A stretch of 64,000 nt of DNA, from positions 345,237 through 409,236 of the forward strand of contig NW_025861769.1 of NCBI RefSeq assembly GCF_002878395.1. Direction: 5' to 3'. The DNA comes from Capsicum annuum (taxonomy: Eukaryota; Streptophyta; Magnoliopsida; Solanales; Solanaceae). The position numbers and the translations under genes are program-made. Numbering within the stretch: position 1 is the stretch's first letter; each line of letters starts with the position of its first letter. Positions 34,556 to 45,019 of this stretch are shown piece by piece. The notes beneath the pieces are model-generated. The model was not told the DNA's origin and searched no databases. It saw only the letters and a program-made list of their open reading frames with translations.

Positions 34556-35810
34556 ACTCCGTACCACCACCTTCTTAGGAAGATCCCTTGAATGAGCATG
34601 TCTCTCATGCCAAATTCAGGGCCACTTTCAACCCTAGCCCATTCTATAGTTGCTCAGAAATACTAATAGGATGTTTCCCCAGCCAATCTAGTGGAAAATA
34701 CGACTGCATCTAGGATTCAGGATTCCACTTGGATGAATCCCCCTCTATTTTCTGAATCCAAGTTTGAGGAGGATCCGCACAAATTTTTGGACATGGTATA
34801 GAAAGTTATAGATATCATGGGTATTACATTAAGTGAGAGTGCAAATTTGGCTATATATTAGTTGCAAGGTGTAGCTCACGCATGGTTTAAGTAGTAGAAA
34901 GAGGATCGAGGTATTGAGATAGGGCTTGTAGAGTTGGAGGAGTTTGCCTCAACTTTCTTAGACAGCTTCTTTCCCCTAGAGTTGAGGGAAGCTAAGGTTC
35001 AGAAGTTCATCAATTTAAAGTAGGGTAATTTATCAATTTAAATTAGGGTAATATGAGCATGAAGGATTACTCGCTTAAGTTTACTCAGTTGGTGAGGTAT
35101 GCTCCTACTATGGTGGCAGATAATTGGTCTAGAATGAGTAAGTTTGTGTGTGGTGTATCTGATTATCTGGTCAAGGAGTGTAGGATCGCCATGTTGATTA
35201 AGGAGATAAACCTATCTAGACTTATGTTTAATGCTTAGCAGATTGAGGAGGATAAGCATAAGGAGAAGGAGAGAGAATAAGAGGGTTAGAATAGGTAGTT
35301 TCAACTTTTCTCAGCCAAGGTCAGAAGTCAGTAACCATTCTATGTTTTGTTAGAAATTCTTAGCCCCAGCTCCATCTTCAGCTAGTACGCCAGTGGCTAA
35401 TTTCAGAAAAGACAATCGGGATTGAGCGCCAGGCTCTAAGTCCCTGGTAGTGTGAATAATGGTCGTACTAACCTGCTTTGCAAAAAATATGGTAGGAATC
35501 ATCAGGATGAATGTAAGGATAGTAGTGATGTATGTTTTGGATGTGGCAAGATAGGCCACAGGGTTAGGGATTGCCCAGTGGCTGGTTAGTAGAGTCAGTT
35601 CGATCATTCTTTAGCTTCAGTCGATCACCCGACTCAGCAGGGTGCCACTTCCAGTACAACCAATGGGCTGAGCCAGAATAAATTGTATGCTCTCTAGACT
35701 CAGCATGACAGCATGATCAGGAAGGTTATCCTGATGTGGTTATGGGTACATTACAAGTCTTTTCTCTTCATGTTTATGTTTTATTAGACCCCAGAGTTTT
35801 AGTTTTGTAA
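34556..35810 (+). pseudogene. gag and start of protease of element F
   Basis: Directly after the LTR the sequence reads as gag from about codon 14 (EDPLNEHVSHAKFRATF in the corrected sense), with capsid motifs FASTFLDSFFPLELREAK, then MKDYSLKFTQLVRYAP and SRMSKFVCGVSD. An intact zinc knuckle, CFGCGKIGHRVRDC, lies at about 35536-35577, followed by TQQGATSSTTNG and the protease start (MFY, then TPEF instead of LDPGA). Stops are frequent. No RT follows: similarity stops near 35810. The PBS and the first part of gag are missing between the LTR and this frame. Confidence 0.88.
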
Positions 35811-37020
35811 TTTTCAATAGGGAACCCCAATTCCTTAAAAGTCTAAAATCCTTTCCCATATTGTTATTGCTCACTTTGGAGAGAAATTGAATTTTAGTTA
35901 CAAACCCTAATTTGGGTAACAATTGTATTTGAATTTCATTTTTTAAATTTGGTAAAATTAAAGGATGGATGTTTTAAATGAACCCTATGGCATATTTCTT
36001 TCTTTTTACTTCAAGAGTAGCGAAATCTTTTTGTCTTGGGGAATTTAGATGTTTGTTCATCTTGTTTCCATGTATGCCATCAAATTTGAATTTACCATTT
36101 TTAAAACTATCTTTGATATATTTTATTGCCTACTATTAAGAAAGACACATGGTATTTTAGCATTCTTAAATATTAGTTAGAACATGTATTAATTACCTTA
36201 TTTTTCTTTCTTTTTCTTTTATATGTGGATACATACGAGTCTAAACGGATTCTATTCCCATTGTTGCATTATCAATGTGGGCCATTGAGGCGTATCCCTT
36301 ATGAGTCAATTTCGAAGGACCTAAGGAGACAATCTCATAGTGCACGGATACGGGGAGATGAAAGAAGAAGAAGGGGTTAAAGGCCTATCTTTGAAGCGGT
36401 AAAGGAGACTTGAAAGTCTCTTTTTATTTTACTTTCATTGTTGCCTTCATTTATTTATTTTCATTCAATCAATTATTTATTTATTCATTTTGATCCTTGA
36501 AACTAAAGTTATAAATTTAATACAGGTGAAACGGATTTTGGGCCAAAAAGGCTCAAAAACATAGATTAGGACAAGTGAAAAATGGGTCGAAAGCCCAATT
36601 AGATTAGGACAGGTTTCATTGATTTGGGCCCAATGACCTAAGTATTGTACTTCCTCCCCCCTTTCCCCTTTTATGTATTTATTTGCTTATTTGCTTGTTT
36701 GGACTTAGTTGAAATCCCCGCTAAGTCGTCCAAATCTATTTTATAGAAGTCTTTTCCAAAAAAATCAATCCCTTTTCAACAAATCAATCTTTTTGAAGTT
36801 AGTTAAAAGATGTTTTCAAACAGTCCAGATAATCGAAAGTTAGCGGACGTTTTAGGTGCCTTAAACCTTCCTAAAACATTAATAGAAACCACTTACTCAG
36901 AATCTTCACATTTTAAATGATTATTCTATTTTGGATCGTTTAAAGTATCTTATAAAGGTTTCTTAATTCCTTTTCAAAATTAAGTGGCGACTCTTCAAAA
37001 GTCAAAATTTCTGCAAAACA
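35811..37020. other. non-coding retroelement-like DNA
   Basis: No gene is seen. Phrases such as CATTATCAATGTGGGCCATT, GAGGCGTATCCCTTATGAGT, CACGGATACGGGGAGATG and AAGTGGCGACTCTTC are common repeat sequence in Solanaceae, probably from an LTR or leader, but I cannot name the element or find its ends. Confidence 0.4.
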
Positions 37021-37917
37021 CTGTTCAAAACCAAATTCCAAGTTCAAAAAACCAAATTAGGGGATTAATTCAACCCTCATTCTAATTCCCACACCCACAT
37101 ACCCCATTAATTCAAAAATAATCTATTCAAAGCATGAGCGACTCATGATAACCATAAACAATTCAAGAATTATCTATTCCAAAACCCTCAACCTATGTCA
37201 AAACCCACATTCAGTTCCAAATAAGCTTTGGGGAAGAGTAACATGCCCAAAAGTATCATAACTATTGAGAGAAATCACCCTTGAGATCCCTAATTGACCA
37301 ACTTCTTGGAAACCCTAAGTGTTCTTAACCTTGGAGATTTGAACGAGTCTGAGAAGTTATTTTGACTTATTTCAGAGTGATAATAATACCCTAAAAAGGT
37401 TTTAAGTCATGTTTTATGATTGGGGAAGAAGGAAAATATCCAAAGTGACCTTAATGAAATACTGAAATATTGTCGTCCACTTTCCACGGGTAACCTTACG
37501 ACTCGTAAGGTCACATTATGACTCGTGACCTCTAGTCGTAGTCTGGAATGTAACCATGGGGCACCAACAATGGTCTGGGTATGAGTCATACCATTTGAGT
37601 GCCAACAATGGTCAGGATATGAGTCATACCATTCAATTCATACTCAAACATTATGATTCGTTAGGTTCAACCGTAGTCAAGGCAAAATCAATTGGGCACT
37701 ACACTAGTTAGGCTACGAATAAGCATGATACGACTCGTATGGAGTCTTTAAGACTCGTTAGGAGTCAACCATAATAATAACAAAAACTTTACCAATCCAT
37801 TCTAGTCAAGCTATGATTAGGGTCATATGACCCATAATGACACCCTACGACTCGTAGAGAGAGTCATAATATTGCCAGTAAACCCATAGGTCAAGAAATT
37901 TTCTAAGACCCCTCCCT
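37021..37917 (-). repeat. 3' LTR fragment of element H
   Basis: From about 37024 (TTCAAAACCAAATTC) to 37170 this stretch matches 63860-64000 inside the other LTR of H, including CCCACACCCACA and CAAAGCATGA. It ends at a purine tract (minus AAGGGAGGGG at about 37910-37920), preceded on the minus strand by ATTCAGGGATGAATGG, the usual sequence before a gypsy 3' LTR. It holds a run of ACGACTCGTA motifs, a 15-bp palindrome CTTACGACTCGTAAG (37495-37509) and two 38-bp tandem repeats. The part left of 37021 is missing or replaced. Confidence 0.65.
37564..37639. repeat. two 38-bp tandem repeats
   Basis: CCAACAATGGTC begins at 37564 and 37602, each followed by ATGAGTCATACCATT. Confidence 0.85.
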
Positions 37918-38044
37918 TAGGACCATTCATCCCTGAATGATGGTTCAAGGCATATATTAACACGGTTTAACACAGAGCACAACTACACTAACCTTTAACA
38001 AAGACAAAAAATAAAGATATTAAGAAATACACATACCTCGAGCA

Positions 38045-38131
38045 CAATTATCCAAGGAGGGACAAAGGAATGGATATTTGGACTTCATGTTCTATCAGGA
38101 TTTCTAAGTAGCTTCTTCAACCTTATTATTC
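38045..38131 (-). pseudogene. C-terminal (chromodomain-like) end of element H pol
   Basis: On the minus strand the stretch reads NNKVEEAT then, after stops, NMKSKYPFLCPSLDN. This corresponds to the VEEATWE...MKxRYPHLF end of chromovirus integrases. It continues the frame at 47439 and was separated from it by insertion of G. Confidence 0.75.
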
Positions 38132-38400
38132 TGTAATACCCCGAGAAATTTTTCATTGAAATTTTGTACATAAAACGTGTTGAGTTCTATCTTCTAGAAT
38201 AAATTATAATTTTTTCGTGCAAAATGTCTTATATTATGACCAACAATTGCGTAGAGTATCTAATAACCTTTCCAACGATATGTGGATCATCCAAAACGGA
38301 CACCCTAACGACAAGTTATGAACATTTCGATCGAATCGTGAATAGTAGTGAACAGTAAAACGTGCAGGAAAAAGTATTGAGGCTTGGCGTATTTTTGCTC

Positions 38401-38744
38401 CAAATTTAAACAATCATAACTCCTTGTGCATAATGATATGGGTGATCTACTATATATCAATAGAAAGCTCTGCAAGTTTTCTTTCCAATGAAATTGGTTT
38501 CATCCAATTTGTCTATCGAAGCAAAAAGTTATGGTCGATCTACTTCAGCCTATCAAAACTGAACTTTTGGGTCAACTTCAAACGATCATAACTCCTCGTA
38601 CACAATGATCTGGGTGAGATACTATATATCAACAAAAATATATGAGAGTCCTCTTTCTAATAAAATTTGTTTCATCCAATTTGAATATCAGAGGAAAATG
38701 TTATGCTTGATCTACTTCAGACTATCAAAATAGTCCATCAAAGG
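38401..38744. repeat. 172-bp tandem duplication in LTR G (5' copy)
   Basis: ATCATAACTCCT begins at 38413 and 38585. Both units continue with ATGATNTGGGTGA, ACTATATATCAA and TTTCATCCAATTTG. The same duplication is present in the 3' LTR (about 45289-45632), so it predates the insertion. Confidence 0.9.
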
Positions 38745-39041
38745 ACAGATTTGAGATTTTCTTTTGATTTTTAGGGGCGTTTTGATCATTTTTCCTCAGC
38801 CAAAATCCGTCCAAACCCAATATTAAAGCCTATTGGAAGCATTCTACGTTATATTTCATCAAACTCCCTAAAAAGGAAAACCCTAAGCTCCTACATCCAA
38901 GTTCAAGAACCTCCAAAGTTCACCATTAATTCTGCAAATTTATTCAAGATTCCAAGTTCCTAGTTCAAGAACTCCAAGAACCATTATTCAAAGGCACGAT
39001 TAACATCTCAAAAATGAGTATCGATCTAAAGTTTATCATTC

Positions 39042-39085
39042 AAGGTATATGGGGTTTTTCAACAAGAACTCTCTTTCATTCTTGT
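39042..39085 (+). promoter_or_regulatory. splice-donor-like motif plus hairpin in LTR G (5')
   Basis: AAGGTATAT (AAGGTATGT in the 3' LTR at 45929) is followed by stem ACAAGAA (39062-39068) and TTCTTGT (39079-39085) with loop CTCTCTTTCA. The 3' copy is at 45949-45972 and has an intact 7-bp stem. Confidence 0.55.
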
Positions 39086-39874
39086 GCCCAAAAGTAATTT
39101 TTTTTACAAAGGCATGATTTTTATTTGAGTTTTATGAATTTGAAGCATGAACCGATATCTTGTGATGATTATTATTAAATCTTGATGTTTATGATTTTTA
39201 AAGATGAATTACATGTGTGGTGATATAAAGCATGAATCTTGAATGAGATTTATCATGATTTTGATATTTGGGTCGTGAGTACCCATTGGAAATTGTGTTT
39301 TTCTTTAGAAAGTGTGTTATAAGCACATTGATGTTGAATCTTTGAGATATTTTGAATGATTTGACCTTTTGGTCTTAATAGAGTTGTTTTGAACTCTAGT
39401 GTGAAAGAAATCCACAACGTGGTTGATTTTGATAGATGGGAAGCATGATGGCTCCTAATGTATATTTATATATTACTGAAATTATTTATAACGGATTGTC
39501 TTTGAAATGATTTGAGCTAAGTTCGAGAGAAATCTTTAGCACCAAGTGGGTGGTATAAAGCGACCTTACTTCCCTAGAACTGCATGCCCCCATAGGAGTG
39601 AGCTTGAGGCTAATTTATATAATGATTACTAGTTTGTGTGGATTTGATATCGATAGTCCTACTCTGATGGCAAGGATAGGATGGCTCTCCCCAACGTGGG
39701 TTGTACGTTGGACTCTATGTAGCTCACATGGTTTATGTCGGTTATAGGATCTCCCAGTGTATGTGTGTTTCCTTGTGTTTATGGTGAATGGTGAAGTGAT
39801 TTGAAATTTGAATTGTGAAAGTTATTCTTTCGAAAGATTTAAATGATATTTACATTATGAGAATTGATATTCTT

Positions 39875-39974
39875 NNNNNNNNNNNNNNNNNNNNNNNNNN
39901 NNNNNNNNNNNNNNNNNNNNNNNNNNNNNNNNNNNNNNNNNNNNNNNNNNNNNNNNNNNNNNNNNNNNNNNNNN
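39875..39974. other. assembly gap of 100 N
   Basis: Exactly 100 N lie inside the 5' LTR of G. That is the usual placeholder for a gap of unknown size. Confidence 1.
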
Positions 39975-40183
39975 ATAAACCATGTGAGCTACATAGAGTC
40001 CAACGTACAACCCACGTTGGACTCTATGTAGCTCACATGGTTTATGTCGGTTATAGGATCTCCCAGTGTATGTGTGTTTCCTTGTGTTTATGGTGAATGG
40101 TGAAGTGATTTGAAATTTGAATTGTGAAAGTTATTCTTTCGAAAGATTTAAATGATATTTACATTATGAGAATTGATATTCTT
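39975..40183. repeat. artefactual fold-back and 170-bp duplication next to the gap
   Basis: Bases 39975-40006 are perfectly inverted at 40014-40045 around the 7-base spacer ACAACCC. Bases 40014-40183 repeat 39705-39874 without a difference that I can see. The 3' LTR has neither feature. The fold-back pivots on a natural hairpin, CCAACGT...ACGTTGG, at 39691-39711. Confidence 0.9.
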
Positions 40184-40858
40184 GATGAGCTGAAAGCGAT
40201 TGACAAATTATATGATGACTCACATGTGTTATTGTACTTATTTCATCCTCTCATGATTATGATAATTTTCTTCAGGTTATTTAAGTCTATCATAAATCCT
40301 GCATATTTCTTATAAATATTTATGATAATGATGTTTCTACAACTGCATACACGCCCATATACTCGGTTCCTTTCCATGGTACAGACCCACTTCTTCGAAT
40401 GTGGGTTGCATTTTCTCAGAATATAGGTTTAGGTGCTAGTTCCAGGTTTGACAGTGATTCTTCGGGCACGCTATTCTACATCCTCTATTGTGGTGAGTCC
40501 TAATGTTTTGAGGACATGATGTCTGATGTTGGTTTCACGAAATTACTTACATTTGATAATTGAGTATGAGTCAGTTGGGGCATGTCTCAATGACTCAATG
40601 GTTTTATTGATTTTCTTAGAGGCTTGTCAGACTAGTATAGATGTTGGGAGTTGACTAATAAGTCATATTTTGTTATCTTTCTGAAATTCTTTTATTCTTG
40701 GATGATGATTACTCTATTGATATTTGAGGGTTATTTATGGAAACCCCATTGATTTGTGTTGAACTGAATGAAAATGGCTCAAAGGGTTAGCTTGGGGCTA
40801 CTCATAGCCTCAAGCACCGTGTGATGCTTTGGGACCTATTTTCGGTGTGTTACAAACT

Positions 40859-40870
40859 TGGTATCAGAGC
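40859..40870 (+). promoter_or_regulatory. primer-binding site of element G
   Basis: TGGTATCAGAGC starts five bases after the LTR end and is intact over 12 bases, complementary to initiator methionine tRNA. Confidence 0.93.
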
Positions 40871-41061
40871 CTTAGGTTTTAAGGTGTCCTAGGGAGTCTG
40901 ACAAGCTTAAGTAGAGTCTTGATCATCGGTGTGTAGTACGCCACATCTATGAGCAAGAGGCTACAAGACGTTGTAGAAAAAAGTGTGATTATTTCTTTCA
41001 AAAGTCTATCGTGCTTAAAGTGTCTCTCTCTATTATTGATTCATTCTCTCCTCTTTCAAAA

Positions 41062-41912
41062 ATACGCCTCCACATCGAGCGAGAAGAAATAATGATGGTC
41101 AGCAACCTCAACCCACTGACCCATTGAATGAAAATGTGTCTCATGCTGAATTTTGGGTAGCCTTTTAGGCGCTGGACCAAGCTGTTACTGAAAATGTTTA
41201 GGCCAACCCGGCCCCAGCTCTACAGCAGCAGGCAGGATATTCAGCTGCTGCCAGGATTCGTGACTTCATGCGGATGAATCTGCCGGAATTCTATTGGTCC
41301 AAGTCTGATGAGGATCCACGATTATTTTTAGAGGAGGTGCGGAAGATTACTCAGGTGATGCATGTATCTCAGGAACATAGTGTGGAGTTGGCTGTGTATA
41401 GGTTAAAAGATCTTTCTTATGACTGGGTTGTTGCATGGAGGAAAGGTAGAGGTGAGAGAGCTATCCCTACAACTTGGCAAGAGTTCCAGGATGCATTCCT
41501 GGATAAGTTTTTCCCTTTGGAGATAAGGGAGGCAAAGGTGGAAGAGTTTATGAACCTGGGATAGGACTCTATGACTGTTAGGGAGTACTGTCTAAAGTTT
41601 AATCAGTTGGCCAAGTATGCTCTTGACTTAGTGGCTGATAATCAGGCTAGTATGAGTAAGTTTGTGACTGGAGTGTCTAGTTATGTGGTTAAGGAGTGTA
41701 GGTCTGCTATGCTGAATACTGAGATGAATCTTTCTAGGCTGATGACTCATGCTTGACAGATTGAGGCAGACAATATTAAGGAGAGATAGAATAAGAGGGA
41801 ATGAGAGAGCTAGGTCAGAGCAGCACAGACAGGGTCAGACTATATCACAGGAAGAGAGTCGCCCTCAGTATCAGGATCGTTTATCTATGCCAACACCGTC
41901 ATCTGCTAGTGA
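41062..41912 (+). pseudogene. gag of element G
   Basis: The expected start ATGCCTCCACATCG reads ATACGCCTCCACATCG, so two inserted bases destroy the initiator. Gag continues with PTDPLNENVSHAEFW, ARIRDFMRMNLPEFYWSKSD and FLEEVRKITQVMHV. The capsid then follows (LKDLSYDWVVAWRKGRG, FFPLEIREAKVEEFMNLG, CLKFNQLAKYA, SRLMTHA). Stops interrupt it near 41168, 41201, 41562 and 41754. The Ser/Pro linker (TPSSAS) is joined directly to RT sequence at about 41912; the zinc knuckle is missing. Confidence 0.9.
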
Positions 41913-44785
41913 TCCCAGGGATACTTCCTGATAGAGAGATAGAGTCCGAGATTGATCTTCTTCCCGATACTCAGCACATTTCTATTCCTCCTTACCATAT
42001 GGCCCCTACAGAACTTCAAGAGTTGAAAGAGCAACTCAATGATCTACTAGATAAGGGTTTCATAAGGCCAAGTGTTTTTCCTTGGGGTACTCCTATGTTG
42101 TTTGTGAGAAAGAAAAATGGCTCTTTGCATATGTGCATTGATTACCGCCAACTGAATAAAGTCACCGTAAAAAATAAGTACCCCCTTCCAAGAATAGATG
42201 ATTTGTTACCAATTACAAGGTGCAAGTTATGTCTCAAAGATATACCTTCATTTCGGCTATCATCAACTCAAAGTTAGGGAGTGTGACATCCCAAAAACCA
42301 TTTTCCGAACTCGTTATGGCCATTTTGAGTTTCTTGTTATGTCTTTAGGGTTAACTAATGCCCCAGCAGCTTTCATGGACCTCATGAATCGAGTGTTCAG
42401 ATCATATCTGAATATGTTTGTCATAGTGTTCATCGATGATATACTGGTGTACTCCCGTAGTGAGGATGAATATTCTGATCATCTATGAACTGTCTTGCAA
42501 ACCCTTAGAGATCACAAGTTGTTTGCTAAGTTCAGTAAGTGTGAGTTTTGGCTAAGGTCAGTTGCTTTTCTGGGTCATATCATTTCTTCCGAGGCTATTA
42601 GAGTTGATCCCCAAAGGACCGAAGCTATTATAAATTGGCCTAGACGTATTTCTCCGACTGATATTTGAAGTTTCTTGGGTTTAGCTGGCTATTACCGCTG
42701 TTTTGTTGAGGGTTTCTCTTCTATAGCGTCTCCTATGACTCGGTTGACCCAAAAGAAAGTGAAGTTCTTGTGGTCCGAATCTTGTGAGAAGAGTTTTCAG
42801 GAGTTGAAGACTCAACTCACTTCAGCCCCTATTTTGACTTTGCCTGATAGTGTTGATGGTTTTGTGGCGTACTGTGATACTTCAAGAGTTGGGTTGCGTA
42901 TTAATGCAGAAGGGTAAGGTGATAGCTTATGCTTCTAGACAATTAAAACCCCATGAGAAAAATTATCCCACCTATGACCTTGAGTTGGCTGCTGTTGTGT
43001 TTGCATTGAAAATCTGGAGACATTATTTGTATGGTGTCCATGTTGATGTTTTCACTGATCATAAGAGTCTGCAGTATGTGTTTACCCAGAGAGAATTGAA
43101 TCTTAGGCAGAGACGATGGTTAGAATTGTTAAAGAACTATGATATGAGTGTGCTGTACCATTCGAGCAAGGCCAATGTTGTGGCGGATGCCCTAAGTAGA
43201 GTATCCATGGGTAGTGTTTCGCATGTGGTAGAAGGTAAGAAAGAGTTGGCTCATGATGTACATAATTTGGCTAGATTGGGGGTTAGGTTGTTTGACTCTA
43301 CTGAAGGTAGTATAGGGCTTCAGAGTAGTTCCGAATCCTCCTTGGTTTCGTAAGTGAAGGAAATACAATTCTTAGATGCTAGTTTGGTCAGACTGAAGGA
43401 TTCAGTCAAGGAAAAAAATGTAGAGGTTTTCTCCCAAGGGGGAAATGGTGTGTTGAGATTGTAGGGTTGATTGTGTGTCCCAAATGTTAATGATCTGAGA
43501 TAGAGGATTATGGCTGAAGCGCATGGGATGTGATATTCTATTCATCCTGGTGCCACCAAGATGTACCAAGACTTGCGAAAAATCTATTGGTGGAGTGGCA
43601 TGAAGAAAGATATAACAGCGTTTGTAGCTAGGTGTGCAACATGCCAACAGGTTAAGGTTGAACACCAAAGACCTGGTGGTATGATGCAAGAGTTTAGTAT
43701 TCCCACCTGGAAGTGGGAAGATATAAATATAGACTTCGTGATTGGTTTACCTCCTTCCTGACGCCATGATGATTCCATTTGGGTTGTAGTTGATAGGTTG
43801 ACTAAGTCTACTTATTTCTTGCCTGTTCATACTTCATATACTGCTGAGGATTACTCTAGATTGTATATCCGAGAGCTAGTCAGACTGCATGGAGTTCCCT
43901 TTTCTATCATTTCGGATAGGGGTACTCAGTTCACTTCATAATTTTGGAAAACTTTTCAGAAGGGTCTTGGTACCTAAGTGCTTTTGAGTTTTGCTTTTCA
44001 TCCACAGACTGATCGTCAGGCTGAGCGGACCATCCAGACCTTAGAGGATATGTTGAGAGTTTGTGCACTTGACTTTAAGGGAAGTTAGGATGATCACTTA
44101 CCGTTGATAGAATTTGCTGACAATAATAGTTTCCACTCTAGTATTGGCATGGCTCCGTTTGAAGACTTATATAGGAGGAAGTGTAGATCACCCATACGTT
44201 GGTTCGAGGTGGGTGAAGCGGCTGTGAGTGGTCCTGATTCGGTATTTGAGTCTATAGAAAAAGTTAAGTTGATTAGGGAAAGGTTGAAAACTGCGCAGAG
44301 TCGTCAGAAGTCATATGCGGAGGTTAGAAGAAAAGACCTTGAGTTTGAAGTTGGTGACCTAGTGTATCTAAAAATTTCACCCATGAGGAGGGTGAAGAGA
44401 TTCGAAAAGAAGAGGAATCTTAGTCCCCGTTATGTTGGTCCTTACAAAATTCTTAGCCGTGTTGGTAAGGTAGCTTATTACGTCGAGTTGCCTTCCGAGT
44501 AGTCCACTGTTCATCCAATATTCCTTGTCTCCATGCTTAGAAAGCATATTAGCGTTGCTGTGGTAGTGGATTCCTCTGTTAGTGCTGACATTCAATGAAA
44601 TCTTTCTTTTGATGATATTTCTATTGAAATTCTTGATTTCAGTGTCCGAAGACTAAGGAACAAAGAAGTTCCTTTGGTCAAGGTGTCGTGGCGAAACCAA
44701 TCTGTTGAGGGTGCAACTTGGGAAGCTGAGAAGGATATGCGATCCAAGTACCCGCACCTATTTTTTGCGAACTTCGATTAAGACG
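41913..44785 (+). pseudogene. pol of element G: RT, RNase H, integrase, chromodomain (protease deleted)
   Basis: The segment starts inside the PR-RT linker ([19 protein letters not shown]). RT shows [45 protein letters not shown] and [14 protein letters not shown], and the catalytic [10 protein letters not shown] at about 42427, with one frameshift near 42200. RNase H shows [38 protein letters not shown] and ADALSRV. Integrase shows MYQDLRKIYWWSGM, a CATCQQ zinc-finger half, DRLTKS, ISDRGTQFTS and HPQTDRQAERTI, then the GPFKIL-like segment PYKILSRVGKVAYYVELP. A chromodomain-like tail (ISIEILDFSVRRLRNKEV, then EGATWEAEKDMRSKYPHLF) ends near 44780. Stops are at about 43352, 43760, 43939, 43974 and 44500. 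Confidence 0.93.
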
Positions 44786-45019
44786 AAGGTACCGTTCTTT
44801 CCTAAATCATGCACTTTTGATAAAAATTGCAGCAGTTCAGCTGTCATTTATTATGTGTTCAGCTGTAGTTTCTTGAATTTATGCATTCTATGTTACATTT
44901 GGAGTGAGAAACGATGTGGTGATGAGTCTAACGAATGGTTTCAGCTGTATGCTCTATTCCCTATCTAATCTTGGCATGTCTAGCATCATTCGAGGATGAA
45001 TGTTTCCAAGGGGGGATGA

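Larger units (their letters stand above)
38132..40854 (+). repeat. 5' LTR of element G
   Basis: It begins TGTAATACCCCGAGAAATTT and ends GGTGTGTTACA just before the PBS. It contains a 172-bp tandem duplication (38401-38744), an ACCCTAAG box near 38881, AAGGTATAT plus hairpin (39042-39085) and the sequence gap. Removing 309 artefactual bases gives 2,414 bp against 2,419 bp for the 3' LTR. Confidence 0.95.

Noticed and set aside
39975..40045. Perfect 32-bp inverted repeat as a biological cruciform
   Set aside because: It touches the N gap, is absent from the 3' LTR and is explained by an assembly fold-back.
39815..40096. Open frame of 93 codons crossing the N gap
   Set aside because: It exists only because N was translated as X, and it lies in an LTR.
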